Source: Deltaproteobacteria bacterium
GTDB taxonomy: Bacteria; Myxococcota_A; Polyangia; Haliangiales; Haliangiaceae
Direction of reading: 5' to 3'
Length of the DNA: 52,930 bases
Assembly: GCA_019237945.1 (NCBI GenBank)
Contig: JAFAOG010000452.1
Location: 1-52,930 of the forward strand
A model generated the notes under the pieces. That model saw nothing but the letters and a program-made list of their open reading frames with translations, was not told where the DNA came from and searched no databases. A program made the translations under genes and the position numbers. Within the stretch, counting starts at the first letter, position 1. Each line of letters begins with the position of its first letter. This document shows, in pieces, positions 38,080-47,789 of the stretch.

Positions 38080-39304
38080 CTGGCTCGTGCTGCTCGCGCT
38101 CGTCGCGTGTCAGAAGTCGGATCCGAAGCACGACGCCGGGAAGAAGCCCGGGCAGGTCGCCGCGCCGTACGATCTCAAGAACCCGCCGCCCGATGCGGTG
38201 AAGACCGCGTCGGGGCTCGTCTACAAGAAAGAGATCGTCAACGACGCCGGCCCGATGCCGCACAAGAACGACACCGTCGTCATCAACTACAGCGGCTGGC
38301 AGCCGACGACGGGCGATACATTCTTCACGACGAAGACGCGCGGCCAGCCGATGCCGCTGAACCTCGCGACCGCACCGCCGGGCTTCACGGAGGCGCTGCA
38401 GCTGCTGCATCAGGGCGAGAAGGCGATGCTGTGGGTGCCGCCGCAGATCGGCTACAAGACGCCGCCGCAAGGGACGCCCGAGACGCTCGTGTACGAGGTC
38501 GAGCTCGTCGAGATCGTGCCCGCGCCCGCGGTGCCGTCCGATGTCGGCGCGCCGCCCGACGGCGCCGAGAAGACGAAGTCCGAAATTCCGTACGAGGTCG
38601 TGCGGCCCGGCACCGGCAAGGACAAGCCGCGGCCGTTCGATGTCGTCACGTTCAACTACACGGGCTGGGACTCCGACGGCCGGATGTTCGACACGACCGA
38701 GATGAAGAAGCACCCGGCGAAGGTCGCGCCGTTCCGCCAGTCGCCGCCGTTCGAGGAGATGCTCACGAACATGGTCGGCGGCGAGCGCCGGCGCTTTTGG
38801 ATCGACGCCGCGAAGATGCAGGCGGGCAAGCCCGTCCCCGGGATGCCGACCGGTCAGCTCTGCTACGAGGTCGAGCTGTTGCAGATCGAGAAGGGCGCGG
38901 AGCCGCCGCCGGTGCCGCCGGATGTCGGCAAGCCGCCCGCCGATGCGAAGAAGACGCCGCGCGGCGTGTTCTACAAGGTGCTCAAGCAGGGCAAGGGTGG
39001 CGTCAAGCCGACGCCGCACGACACCGTCAAGGTCAACTACACGGGCTGGACGACCGACGGCAAGATGTTCGACTCGAGCGTGATCCGTAACGAGCCGGCG
39101 GAGTTCAGCCTCCAGGGCGGCATGCTCGGCTGGACCGAGGGCATCACGCAGATGTCGGTCGGCGACAAGTTCCGGTTCTGGATCCCCGAGGAGCTCGCGT
39201 ACAAGGGCGCGCCCGGCCGTCCGCAGGGGATGCTCGTGTTCGACTTCGAGCTGCTCGAGATCAAGCCGACCGTGTCCAACGATCATCCGCCGAAGAAGCC
39301 ATGA
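38069..39304 (+). CDS. Lipoprotein with three FKBP-type peptidyl-prolyl isomerase domains
   Basis: 411 residues. Lipobox LVLLALVAC puts a lipid-anchored Cys at about 14. Three FKBP units follow at about 50-150, 165-270 and 285-395, each with a VxxNYxGW core strand: VVINYSGWQPTTGD, VTFNYTGWDSDGRMFD and VKVNYTGWTTDGKMFD. Only the second and third keep the full Y..GW..DG..FD active-site pattern; the first is altered and may be non-catalytic. Likely envelope chaperone folding exported proteins. It starts within the end of pepQ and overlaps the next gene as ATGA. Confidence 0.9.
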   Translation: MRPSWLVLLALVACQKSDPKHDAGKKPGQVAAPYDLKNPPPDAVKTASGLVYKKEIVNDAGPMPHKNDTVVINYSGWQPTTGDTFFTTKTRGQPMPLNLATAPPGFTEALQLLHQGEKAMLWVPPQIGYKTPPQGTPETLVYEVELVEIVPAPAVPSDVGAPPDGAEKTKSEIPYEVVRPGTGKDKPRPFDVVTFNYTGWDSDGRMFDTTEMKKHPAKVAPFRQSPPFEEMLTNMVGGERRRFWIDAAKMQAGKPVPGMPTGQLCYEVELLQIEKGAEPPPVPPDVGKPPADAKKTPRGVFYKVLKQGKGGVKPTPHDTVKVNYTGWTTDGKMFDSSVIRNEPAEFSLQGGMLGWTEGITQMSVGDKFRFWIPEELAYKGAPGRPQGMLVFDFELLEIKPTVSNDHPPKKP

Positions 39305-40293
39305 TCCCGGCTGACGCATGGGGCTGGCGGCCCGAGGACGTCACGCCGCTCGCGGGCGGTCTGATCAACACGACGTACGTCGTCGGCGCGCCGCCGGTCG
39401 CCGTGCTGCAGCGCTTGCATCCGGTGTTCGGCGCCGAGGTCAACCTCGACATCGAGGCCGTTACCGCGCATCTCGCCGCGCGCGGCATGGAGACGCCACG
39501 CCTGCTGCGCACGCGCGACGGCAAGGCGTGGGTCGATCACGAGGGCGCGGTGTGGCGCGCGCTCACGTGGGTCGAGGGCGAGACCGTGCATCGCGTCCCC
39601 GATCCAGCGTGGGCGGAGGCGGGCGGCGCGCTCGTCGGTCGGTTCCACCGCGCGGTCGCCGATCTCTCGCACACGTATCACTTCGCGCGCGCCGGCGTGC
39701 ACGACACCGCGCTGCACCTCGGCAAGCTGCGCGCGCACGTCGAGCAAGGCGCGGATCGCGAGGCGGTCGACCTCGGTCGCGAGATCCTGGCCGAGCCGCT
39801 GCCCGACCTGCGCGTCGACGAGCTGCCGCGCCGACACGTCCACGGCGATCTCAAGATCTCGAACCTGCTGTTCCGCCGAGCACCGGTGCGGGGCGTCGCG
39901 CTCGTCGATCTCGACACGCTCGCGCAGGGTACGATGGCGTTCGAGCTCGGCGATGCGATGCGCTCGTGGTGCAACCCGCATGGCGAGGATGCGGGCGCCG
40001 TGAAGTTCGAGCTGCCAATCTTCTCGGCGGCGATCCGCGGGTTCCGCGGCGAGGCCGATGGCCTGGTGACGCGCGGCGAGCGGATCTCGATCGTCGACGG
40101 ACTGCAGACCGTGTGCGTCGAGCTCGCGGCGCGGTTCGCCGTCGACGTCTTCGAGGACCGCTACTTCGGCTGGGATCCGGCGCGGTTCCCGACGCGGCGC
40201 GCCCACAACCTGATCCGCTCCCGGGGCCAGCTCGCGCTCGCCCGCCAGGTCGCCGACGCGCGCGCCGAGGCGCTTGCCGTCGTGCTCGCCTAA
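39301..40293 (+). CDS. Aminoglycoside-phosphotransferase-like small-molecule kinase
   Basis: 330 residues of the APH/choline-kinase fold. The catalytic loop HVHGDLKISNLLF contains Asp183, and the metal-binding ALVDLDT follows at about 200-206. The N-terminus has LAGGLINTTYVV and VAVLQRLHPVFG, typical of sugar or amino-sugar kinases (N-acetylhexosamine kinase/homoserine kinase II-like) more than of antibiotic-resistance enzymes. ATG 39301 overlaps the upstream stop (ATGA). Substrate not determined; the neighbouring genes do not identify it. Confidence 0.85.
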   Translation: MIPADAWGWRPEDVTPLAGGLINTTYVVGAPPVAVLQRLHPVFGAEVNLDIEAVTAHLAARGMETPRLLRTRDGKAWVDHEGAVWRALTWVEGETVHRVPDPAWAEAGGALVGRFHRAVADLSHTYHFARAGVHDTALHLGKLRAHVEQGADREAVDLGREILAEPLPDLRVDELPRRHVHGDLKISNLLFRRAPVRGVALVDLDTLAQGTMAFELGDAMRSWCNPHGEDAGAVKFELPIFSAAIRGFRGEADGLVTRGERISIVDGLQTVCVELAARFAVDVFEDRYFGWDPARFPTRRAHNLIRSRGQLALARQVADARAEALAVVLA

Positions 40294-40378
40294 CGGTCGA
40301 AACTCAGAAGATGTACGCCCCGTCGGGGGGTATTTCGGGCCTGGACGACCGCGAGGGTTACAGCTCTAATTGCCCCCA

Positions 40379-43279
40379 ATGGGTGTGCGCTTGCGCCGGC
40401 TTGCCATGGCCGGCTGTCTGCTGGGTCTTGCCGCGCCGGCCTCGGCGTTCGTGCCGAAGCAAGGTGCGCGCATCAACGGCACCGCGCTCACCGCCGTCGG
40501 CGCGCAGAAGCCGCTGCGCGAGGTGCGCCGCGTCGACTACATGATCAAGCCGTCGCCCGCGTGGGCGCGGCTCGCGGCGAGCGGCAAGTGGCAGGCGGCA
40601 TGGGACGCGGCGACCGGCGTTGCGGCGCGCATCTGGGGATCGGGCATCGCGGCGCCGGGCTCGGTCGCGGATCCCGCGATCGCCGAGCAGGTCGCGCGCC
40701 AGGTGCTCGCCGATAACCTCGCGCTGCTCGCGCCGGGGGCATCGCTCGCGGACTTCGTGCTGCTGTCGAACACGTACGACGGCAACATCCGCGCCGTCGG
40801 GTTCGCGCAGATGAGCGGCGGCGTGCGCGTGCTCGGCGGACAGGTCAGCTTCGAGTTCAAGAACGATCGCTTGTTCGTCATGGGCAGCGAGGCGTTGCCG
40901 AACGTGATGATCGACGACGCGGCGGCACCGCGGCTCGCGCGCGGCAAGCTCGCGGATCGAGCCGGTGCGCTGAAGAACGCGGTCGGCCTCGCGTCGGCGA
41001 CGGTGTCGGCGCCCGGCGAGGAGGCGATCCTGCCGCTCGTCGCGGATGACGGCGTGATCGGATACCGGCTCGTGCGGCCGATGACCGTCGAGGGCGGCGC
41101 GGACGGGCGGTTCGAGGGCTACGTCGACGTGCACACCGGCGAGGTCATCGCCGTGCGCTCGCTCAACCTCTACGCGGCCGGCACCGTGCTGTTCCACGGC
41201 GTCAATCGCTATCCCGGGCGCGGCTATCTCGACTATCCGGCGCCGCGCGCGCACGTGACGATCGGCGCGACGCCCGAGACGACGAGCCAGGGCGGCAACG
41301 TGACGTGGTCGCCCGACGGCACGGTCGCGCTCGCGGTGCAGCCCGACGGCGATCTGGTGACGATCGTCAACAAGGCGGCGATGGGCGTGATGGCGATGGC
41401 GTCGCTGTCGATCGCGCCGAACGGCTCGGCGGTGTGGGACGCGAGCGCGGTCAAGGAAGACGACTCGCAGCTCAACACGTACATCAACGTCAACACCGCG
41501 AAGGAGTGGGTCCGCGCGAACGTCGACGCGCAGATGCCGACGCTCGACGATCAGATCACCGCGAACGTCAACATCGCGCAGGACTGCAACGCGTTCTTCG
41601 ATGGCACGAACGTCAACTTCTTCCACGCGTCGGCGATGTGCGAGAACACCGGCGAGATCCAGGACGTCGTGTTCCACGAGTACGGCCATCGCGTGCACAC
41701 GGCCGAGATCATCCAGGGCGTCGGCGCGTTCGACGGCGCGATGAGCGAGGGCGTCGCCGACTTCCTCGCCGCGAGCATCACGAACGACTCCGGCATGGGC
41801 CGCGGCTTCTTCTTCAACGACACGCCGCTGCGCGAGCTCGATCCGCCCGACAGCGAGGCGCAGTGGCCGCGCGACATCGGCGAGATCCACAAGACCGGCA
41901 TGATCTTCGGCGGCACGTGGTGGGATCTGCGCAAGGCGCTGATCGCGCAGTACGGGATGACCGAGGGTGTCGCGCTGACCGAGAAGCTGTGGCTTGGTGC
42001 GCTGCGCCGCTCTGTCGATATCCCGTCGAGCCTCATCGAGACGCTCGCCGCCGACGACGACGACGGCGATCTGTCGAACGGCACGCCGCACGAGTGCCTG
42101 ATCCGCGACGCCTACGGCCGCCACGGCCTGCGCACGGTCGCCGGCATCATCGACGCGCCGGGCACGCTCGAGACGAACACGCTGGCGGTCGGCATCATCA
42201 TCAACGTCACCGGCCTGTCGAACCGGTGCGGCAGCGACTCGGTCACGAGCGCGCGCATCGACTGGAAGCCGGCGTTCGGCGGCACGCCGATCGCGAGCGG
42301 CACCACCGCGCAGCCCGCCGGCAACGACCGGTTCTTCGTCGAGCTGCCGCTCGCGCCGCAGAACACGGTGCTCTACAAGGTCACGGTCGGATTCGCGGAC
42401 GGCTCGTCGTTCGTGCTCGCCGACAACCGCGCCGATCCGCTGTACGAGCTCTACCAGGGCCGCACGGTCCCGCTGTACTGCACCGACTTCGAGACCGATC
42501 CATTCGCGGCGGGCTGGAAGAGCAGCGGCGGGACGTCGGGCTTTCAATGGGGCGCGCCGACGGCGGGGGCGACCGATCCGCACGAGCCGTACTCCGGCAC
42601 GCGGATCATGGCGCAGGTGCTCGACGGCGATTACCTGCCGAAGAGCGACTCGTGGGTCGAGACGCCGGAGATCGACGTCGGCCGCTACACCGACGTGCGC
42701 CTGCAGTACCGGCGGTGGCTCGCCGTCGAGGACAGCCACTTCGATCAGGCGCAGATCCTCGCGAACGGCACGCAGGCGTGGCTCAACTTCACCGACAACA
42801 TGGGCGACAACAGCGCCACGCAGCACGTCGACAAGGAGTGGCGGTTCCAGGACGTCGCGCTGACGCCGTACTTCACCGGCCACAAGCTCAAGGTGCGCTG
42901 GGAGCTCAAGGCGGACCCGGGCCTCCAGTTCGGCGGCTGGCAGATGGACGACGTGTGCATCGTCGCGAACCCGAACAGCATCTGCGGCGACGGCGTGAAG
43001 TCGCCGACCGAGCAGTGCGACAACGGCTCGGCGAACAACGACCTGCCGAACCTGTGCCGCAGCGACTGCCGCCTGCCGACGTGCGGCGACAGCATCATCG
43101 ATGACGGCGAGCAGTGCGACGACGGCTCCGCCGGCAGCCCCGACTGCAGCAAGACGTGCAAGCAGCTCACGCCGCCCGGCGGTGGCTGCTGCTCGACCGG
43201 CGGGGGCCAGGGCTCGATCCTGTTGACGGTCGGCGCGGGCGCGCTGCTGCTGCGGCGCCGCCGTCAGTCCGGTCGATAG
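40379..43279 (+). CDS. Secreted M36/thermolysin-like metalloprotease with FTP prodomain, DUF4215-like repeats and MYXO-CTERM-like tail
   Basis: 966 residues. Signal peptide LAMAGCLLGLAAPASA; ATG at 40379 is preferred over TTG 40370 and GTG 40385. A fungalysin/thermolysin propeptide-like segment (about 100-180, AVGFAQMSGGVRVLGG) precedes the catalytic part with VVFHEYGHRVH (HEYGH at 433-437) and the third zinc ligand Glu457 in MSEGVADF. A beta-sandwich region (about 700-860) follows, then Cys-rich repeats (CGDGVKSPTEQCDNG, CGDSIIDDGEQCDDG). The tail GGCCSTGGG, helix and RRRR resembles MYXO-CTERM. It is probably a predation or scavenging protease. Overlaps the convergent gene by 16 bases. Confidence 0.93.
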   Translation: MGVRLRRLAMAGCLLGLAAPASAFVPKQGARINGTALTAVGAQKPLREVRRVDYMIKPSPAWARLAASGKWQAAWDAATGVAARIWGSGIAAPGSVADPAIAEQVARQVLADNLALLAPGASLADFVLLSNTYDGNIRAVGFAQMSGGVRVLGGQVSFEFKNDRLFVMGSEALPNVMIDDAAAPRLARGKLADRAGALKNAVGLASATVSAPGEEAILPLVADDGVIGYRLVRPMTVEGGADGRFEGYVDVHTGEVIAVRSLNLYAAGTVLFHGVNRYPGRGYLDYPAPRAHVTIGATPETTSQGGNVTWSPDGTVALAVQPDGDLVTIVNKAAMGVMAMASLSIAPNGSAVWDASAVKEDDSQLNTYINVNTAKEWVRANVDAQMPTLDDQITANVNIAQDCNAFFDGTNVNFFHASAMCENTGEIQDVVFHEYGHRVHTAEIIQGVGAFDGAMSEGVADFLAASITNDSGMGRGFFFNDTPLRELDPPDSEAQWPRDIGEIHKTGMIFGGTWWDLRKALIAQYGMTEGVALTEKLWLGALRRSVDIPSSLIETLAADDDDGDLSNGTPHECLIRDAYGRHGLRTVAGIIDAPGTLETNTLAVGIIINVTGLSNRCGSDSVTSARIDWKPAFGGTPIASGTTAQPAGNDRFFVELPLAPQNTVLYKVTVGFADGSSFVLADNRADPLYELYQGRTVPLYCTDFETDPFAAGWKSSGGTSGFQWGAPTAGATDPHEPYSGTRIMAQVLDGDYLPKSDSWVETPEIDVGRYTDVRLQYRRWLAVEDSHFDQAQILANGTQAWLNFTDNMGDNSATQHVDKEWRFQDVALTPYFTGHKLKVRWELKADPGLQFGGWQMDDVCIVANPNSICGDGVKSPTEQCDNGSANNDLPNLCRSDCRLPTCGDSIIDDGEQCDDGSAGSPDCSKTCKQLTPPGGGCCSTGGGQGSILLTVGAGALLLRRRRQSGR

Positions 43280-43713
43280 AGGATCAGCGTCGAGTCGATC
43301 CACTGCTTGCCGCCCGTCCATGTGGTGTCGGCGGCGAACGCGGCACGCGCTTTCTCGGTGCTCGCCGGCGCGACCTCGACGATGCAGCCCGCGACGAAGC
43401 ACGTCGTCGTCGCCCCGGGCGCCAGCCGCCCGACGAGCCCGGCCGCATCCGTCGCCCACGGCTCGGTCGCGGTCCCCGACGAACGCACCGCGCGCAGCTG
43501 AGGCGACTCGTCCGCCGCGGGCGGGGCATCTTGCACGATCGCCGGAGCGGCCACGGTCGCCCGTGCATCTTGCCTCGGCGCGTCGATGGTCACCGCGTCC
43601 TGCCGCGTCGCGACCGCCGGGCGGGGCGAATCGCGCGAGAGGACGTACAACCCGACGAGCGCTGCGGCCACGAGCAGCGCCAACACCGCGATTACCGTGC
43701 GCACATCGCTCAC
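43264..43713 (-). CDS. Small membrane-anchored protein of unknown function
   Basis: 149 residues from GTG 43713. An N-terminal membrane helix (VIAVLALLVAAALVGLYVL) is followed by a low-complexity linker rich in Ala, Pro, Asp and Gln and a C-terminal globular region of about 70 residues with CFVAGCIVEVA and QWIDSTLILYRP. The two Cys in FVAGC may form a disulfide outside the membrane. A longer N-terminus (to 43827) has no helix at its start and is less likely. No family is recognised. Convergent overlap with the metalloprotease gene. Confidence 0.7.
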   Translation of the reverse strand: MSDVRTVIAVLALLVAAALVGLYVLSRDSPRPAVATRQDAVTIDAPRQDARATVAAPAIVQDAPPAADESPQLRAVRSSGTATEPWATDAAGLVGRLAPGATTTCFVAGCIVEVAPASTEKARAAFAADTTWTGGKQWIDSTLILYRPD

Positions 43714-43865
43714 GTACCACGTGTTGCAAACAGTTCGCAGTCGCAGTTTGCCCGGCGCGAAATGCGACGTGTCTCGGTGTTCACACGGCGCTGCGTCGAG
43801 GCATCGGATCCTGTCGGGCGAGTTCACTTCACGCGGGCGCCGCTATCGCTACGCTTCGGCTCGCC

Positions 43866-44816
43866 ATGCGTTGTCTAGCTGTCTTGGGGATCCTCGCGGC
43901 GTGCTCGTCCCCGCACGCCTCGTCGTCGTCGCCGGATGCGGCGGGTACCGTCTCGCCGGATGCAGGGGGTGGCGGATCCGGGGGCTCGAACAGCGGCGGC
44001 GGCACGATGAGTGATCTGCGGTTCGCGGTCGTCGGAGACACGCGGCCGCCGAACATCGACGACATCTCCGGCTATCCGACGTCGATCATCACGAAGATCT
44101 GGCAGGACATCGATACGGAATCGCCTGCGGTGCCGTTCGTCGTGTCGACGGGCGACTACATGTTCGCGAGCACGAACGGCACGCAGCAGCTGAGCCAGCT
44201 CAACCTCTACATGGGCGCGCGCTCCAACTACCACGGCACGCAGTACCCCGCGATGGGCAACCACGAGTGCACGGGTGCGACCGCGTCGAACTGCGGCGCC
44301 GGCGCCGCCGACGGCATCACGAAGAACATGGCCGACTGGATGACGATGATGCTGCAGCCGATCGGCATCTCGAAGCCGTACTACACCGAGACGTTCACCG
44401 CGCCCGACAACAGCTGGAGCGCGAAGTTCGTGTTCGTCGCCTGCAACGCATGGAACACGACGCAGTCGGCGTGGCTCACGAGCGCGCTCTCGGTGCCGAC
44501 CACGTACACGTTCGTCGTGCGCCACGAGGGCGACTCCGCGCTATCGCAGACACCGTGCTCGGCGAGCTCGTCGATCATCGCCGCGCACCCGCTGACGCTG
44601 AAGATCGTGGGCCACACCCACACCTACGCGCACTACGCGAGCAGCAAGGAGATCGTCGTCGGCAACGGTGGCGCGCCGCTGACGAGCGGCAACAACTACG
44701 GTTACGTGCTCGTCACGCGCCAGGCGAATGGTAACTTGCTCGTGCAGGAGAAGGACTACCAGACCGGTGCCGTACTCGATACGTTCCAGATCACCCCGAC
44801 CGGTGCGGGTGCGTGA
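43866..44816 (+). CDS. Metallophosphoesterase lipoprotein
   Basis: 316 residues. Lipobox LAVLGILAAC precedes a Ser/Asp/Gly-rich linker (residues 16-47). The calcineurin-like core follows with VVGDTRP, VVSTGDYMF, AMGNHEC, a VVRHEGD segment and KIVGHTHTYAHY, so all the metal-binding boxes are present. Surface-exposed phosphodiesterase or phosphatase; substrate unknown. Upstream 152 bases contain no other gene. The end overlaps the next lipoprotein gene by about 14 bases. Confidence 0.9.
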   Translation: MRCLAVLGILAACSSPHASSSSPDAAGTVSPDAGGGGSGGSNSGGGTMSDLRFAVVGDTRPPNIDDISGYPTSIITKIWQDIDTESPAVPFVVSTGDYMFASTNGTQQLSQLNLYMGARSNYHGTQYPAMGNHECTGATASNCGAGAADGITKNMADWMTMMLQPIGISKPYYTETFTAPDNSWSAKFVFVACNAWNTTQSAWLTSALSVPTTYTFVVRHEGDSALSQTPCSASSSIIAAHPLTLKIVGHTHTYAHYASSKEIVVGNGGAPLTSGNNYGYVLVTRQANGNLLVQEKDYQTGAVLDTFQITPTGAGA

Positions 44817-45363
44817 GCTGATCGCGGTCGCCGCGCTGGTCGCGTGCAGCAAGCATCACGACGCGCCGGTGAAGCATCTCGAGAGCGATGTCGTGCCGCG
44901 CGCGCAGGCCGCGGTGACGATCGACGGCAACTGGGAAGAGCCCGAGTGGTCACATCGCGCGTGGCGCGCGCAGTTCACGGGCAGTGACGGTCAGCTCGCG
45001 CGGCCGTCGTCCGAGATCCGCGTCCTGCACGACGACCACGACCTGCTGGTCGCGCTCTATGCGGCCGACGAGAACATCGAGACGCGCGATGCATTCGACT
45101 TCGCGGCGGGCCCCGTCAGCCTGCGCGTCGATGCGACCGGCAAGCTGACGCCGGCCGTGCCCGGCGTGCGCGCGAAGGCCGGCCTCGACGAGGGCACGCT
45201 CGACGATGCGCGCGACGACGACGAGGAGTGGGTGATCGAGCTGGCGATCCCGCTCGCGCAGATCGGCCCATCGCCGGTCGCGATCCAGGCGGCGCGCTGC
45301 GACGTGCCGAAGGACAACGTGCAGCGGTGCGGCCAGTGGAGCGGCCGCGTACGGCTCGAATAA
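44803..45363 (+). CDS. Lipoprotein with CBM9-like domain
   Basis: 186 residues (184 if GTG 44809 is used). Lipobox region LIAVAALVAC at the N-terminus. The rest matches the CBM9-like/DUF1083 pattern: VTIDGNWEEPEWSHRA, then IRVLHDDHDLLVALYAADENIE, ending in WVIELAIPLAQIG and WSGRVRLE. Such domains bind carbohydrate or sit in outer-surface receptors. Its start lies inside the end of the metallophosphoesterase gene, so the two are probably cotranslated. Stop TAA abuts the convergent gene with no gap. Confidence 0.85.
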   Translation: MRVRELIAVAALVACSKHHDAPVKHLESDVVPRAQAAVTIDGNWEEPEWSHRAWRAQFTGSDGQLARPSSEIRVLHDDHDLLVALYAADENIETRDAFDFAAGPVSLRVDATGKLTPAVPGVRAKAGLDEGTLDDARDDDEEWVIELAIPLAQIGPSPVAIQAARCDVPKDNVQRCGQWSGRVRLE

Positions 45364-46989
45364 CTACTCGGTCTTGGGAAGTGCCTTGCACTCGGCGACC
45401 AGCTTGGGGTCGGCGCCGAGCAGCTCGAGCGCGGCGAGGTAGGCGGGCGCGCGGCTCGCATCGCCGTTGACGAGATCGATCGCCTTGCGGCGCTGCTCGT
45501 GATCGCGGACGAGCGCCGGATCGAGCTTCTCGCGGCCGGTCGGCGTCGCGTGCCACAGGGCGCCGCTGTCGTCGATGATGTCACGGCTCGGCGCCGAGGC
45601 GCCGTTGCCCGCCGTGTAGAAGCGGATCTCGCCGTGGCTCGTGGCGACGACCTTGCCATCGACGACGATCCACAGGTTCTGCGCGCCGATGAGGACGCCG
45701 ACGAGCTTGTCGCCGTGCATGAAGAATTGCTCCTCGTGCACCGATGGTGGCCCCTGCGGACCCATCACTTCCCACGTGAACCCGAGGATGCGCGTCTTGC
45801 CGTCGCGCGAGAGCATCACCTCGCGCATCTTGCCGTCGCCGGTCGGAGCCGACCACGCGGCCCACATGTACGGGCCACACGCCGACGCATCGATCGAGAC
45901 GTTGACGGCCTTCTCGTCCTGTTTTTTCACCCACGCCGCCGCCGCCGCCTCCTCGGCCGGCGTCAGCTTCGTCTGCGCGCACGCGGCGTCGCCGAGCTTC
46001 GCCTGCAGGCCCGCGAGGTAGCTGCGGCCTTCGGGATCGTCGGCGCGGTGCGCGAGGTCCGCGTGATCGGCCCAGGCGTGGACGTGGCGGGTCGCGCGGA
46101 GCACTGGCGGCGTCTCGGGCGCGGCCGCGAGCAGGCCCGGCTTCGGCTTGACGCCGAGCGCCGCGAGATCGTCGACAAGCTCGTCGCGGTCGGGCAGGTC
46201 GTCCTTCGTCATGTTCGTGAACCGCGCGATCAGCTGGGCGCGCGCGCGTGCGTGCGCAAGCGAGCCGGGGCAGGGGCCGGGGCCCGCAGGCTTCAGCGAC
46301 GCGCAGCTCAGCTCGAGCACCTGCTCCTTGTCGATGCCGCGCATCAGCAGCGTGTCACCGACGAGCCCGACGTCCGACATGTCGTGGACGGCGCCGAGCG
46401 TCGCGGTCTTGCCGTTCGCGTACTCGACGACCAGATTGTCGGTGCCCATCGGGCTGCCGCCCTCGTGCTCGTAGTGGTCGATGATCAGATCGAGCGCGCC
46501 ATCGCCATCGACGTCGAGCTGCCCGGTGATCGAGAGATGGCCTTCGTCGGCCCATTCCATCCAGTTCATCGTCGCGTCGGTGCGCGACTCGTCGACGGCG
46601 ACGATCTTGTCACCGAACACCTTCAGGATGTAATTGCGGCGCAGCGCGAAGCTGTCCTTCTTCGTGCCCTGGCGATCCTCGCCGACCGCGACCGCGACGT
46701 AGCCGCTCGGATCCTTGCAGCCGATCGAGATGTCGACCGACGACTCGGTCTCGTGCAACACCTTCTCGTCGGGGTGTTCGTGATCGATCCACGTCTGCAC
46801 CTGCTTCTTCAGCGCGGCGGCATCGGCCTTCGACACGACGGTGCACGTCGCGGCGCGCAGCGAGCCGAGCTTGGGAATCGGCGTCGGCTTGACCTTGCCG
46901 CCGATCGCCTGCAGCTCCTTGACGAGATCCAGCGGCTCCGCCCTCGCCACCGACACCCCGAACACGACCAGTCCCACCAGCGCACGCAT
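45364..46989 (-). CDS. Exported protein of unknown function with calcium-loop-like segment
   Basis: 541 residues. Signal peptide VGLVVFGVSVARA. Residues about 155-170 hold QLDVDGDGALDLIID, a DxDxDG calcium-binding loop as in FG-GAP or dockerin units, but only one copy is obvious. The remainder has no motif I recognise; strands alternate with a Glu/Ala-rich helical stretch (TPAEEAAAAAWVKKQ). ATG at 46989 precedes the signal peptide. It is followed by an ABC exporter on the same strand upstream, 20 bases away, suggesting possible cotranscription. Confidence 0.75.
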   Translation of the reverse strand: MRALVGLVVFGVSVARAEPLDLVKELQAIGGKVKPTPIPKLGSLRAATCTVVSKADAAALKKQVQTWIDHEHPDEKVLHETESSVDISIGCKDPSGYVAVAVGEDRQGTKKDSFALRRNYILKVFGDKIVAVDESRTDATMNWMEWADEGHLSITGQLDVDGDGALDLIIDHYEHEGGSPMGTDNLVVEYANGKTATLGAVHDMSDVGLVGDTLLMRGIDKEQVLELSCASLKPAGPGPCPGSLAHARARAQLIARFTNMTKDDLPDRDELVDDLAALGVKPKPGLLAAAPETPPVLRATRHVHAWADHADLAHRADDPEGRSYLAGLQAKLGDAACAQTKLTPAEEAAAAAWVKKQDEKAVNVSIDASACGPYMWAAWSAPTGDGKMREVMLSRDGKTRILGFTWEVMGPQGPPSVHEEQFFMHGDKLVGVLIGAQNLWIVVDGKVVATSHGEIRFYTAGNGASAPSRDIIDDSGALWHATPTGREKLDPALVRDHEQRRKAIDLVNGDASRAPAYLAALELLGADPKLVAECKALPKTE

Positions 46990-47009
46990 GCGCCCATCGT
47001 ACACCGGGC

Positions 47010-47789
47010 TCACTCGGTCTTGCCGAACTCCCGGGCCGCGATCGCGAGCGCCACGAGCCCGGTGCCCGCGACGATCGCGAGCTCGAACGCGACGGGCATG
47101 TCGATGCCGGGGAAGCCGGTGATCCCGAGGGTGCCGAGCACCGCGCGCCGCATCGGATCGACGGCGTACGTCAGCGGGTCGGCGTGCGTCGCGATCTTCA
47201 GCCACGTCGGCAGGTTCGCCATCGGGAACAGCGCGCCCGACAAAAAGAACATCGGCATGATGATGATCTGGACGAGCGCCATGAACGCCTGGAACGACTT
47301 GATGCGCACCGCGACGAGCACGCCGATCGACGTCACCGCGAACGACAGTAGCACGAGCAAGCCGAGCAGCTCGAGCATCAGCAGCGGCGAGTAGGGGATG
47401 CCGACGAGTGGCCCGATCGCGAGGACGATCAGGCCCTGCGTCATGCCGGCGGTGGCGCCGCCGAGTGCCTTGCCGACGACGATCGCGCCGCGGCGCACGG
47501 GTGCGACCAGCATCTCGCGCATGAAGCCGAACTCGCGGTCCCACACGATCGAGCCGGCGGAGAAGAAGCACGTGAACAGCGTCGCCATCGCCATCACGCC
47601 CGGGTAGAGGAAGACGCGAAGGTCGAGCCCGCCGGTCGGCCGCATCCCGGCGCCCATGCCGGTGCCGAACACGAACAGGTACAGCATCGGCTGCAGCGCG
47701 CTCGCGAACATGCGCGGCTTGTCGCGCCAGAACCGGATCAGATCGCGGTGCCACACGATGCGCACCGCGCGCAGGTCGTCGACGATCAC
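47010..47789 (-). CDS. ABC-2 type exporter permease (DrrB-like)
   Basis: 259 residues with six hydrophobic segments, first loop FWRDKPRMFASALQPMLYLFVFG and later FGFMREMLVAPVRRGAIVVGKAL, as in drug-exporter permeases of the DrrB/NodJ family. GTG start 47789 overlaps the ATPase gene stop (GTGA). Exported substrate unknown. Confidence 0.92.
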   Translation of the reverse strand: MIVDDLRAVRIVWHRDLIRFWRDKPRMFASALQPMLYLFVFGTGMGAGMRPTGGLDLRVFLYPGVMAMATLFTCFFSAGSIVWDREFGFMREMLVAPVRRGAIVVGKALGGATAGMTQGLIVLAIGPLVGIPYSPLLMLELLGLLVLLSFAVTSIGVLVAVRIKSFQAFMALVQIIIMPMFFLSGALFPMANLPTWLKIATHADPLTYAVDPMRRAVLGTLGITGFPGIDMPVAFELAIVAGTGLVALAIAAREFGKTE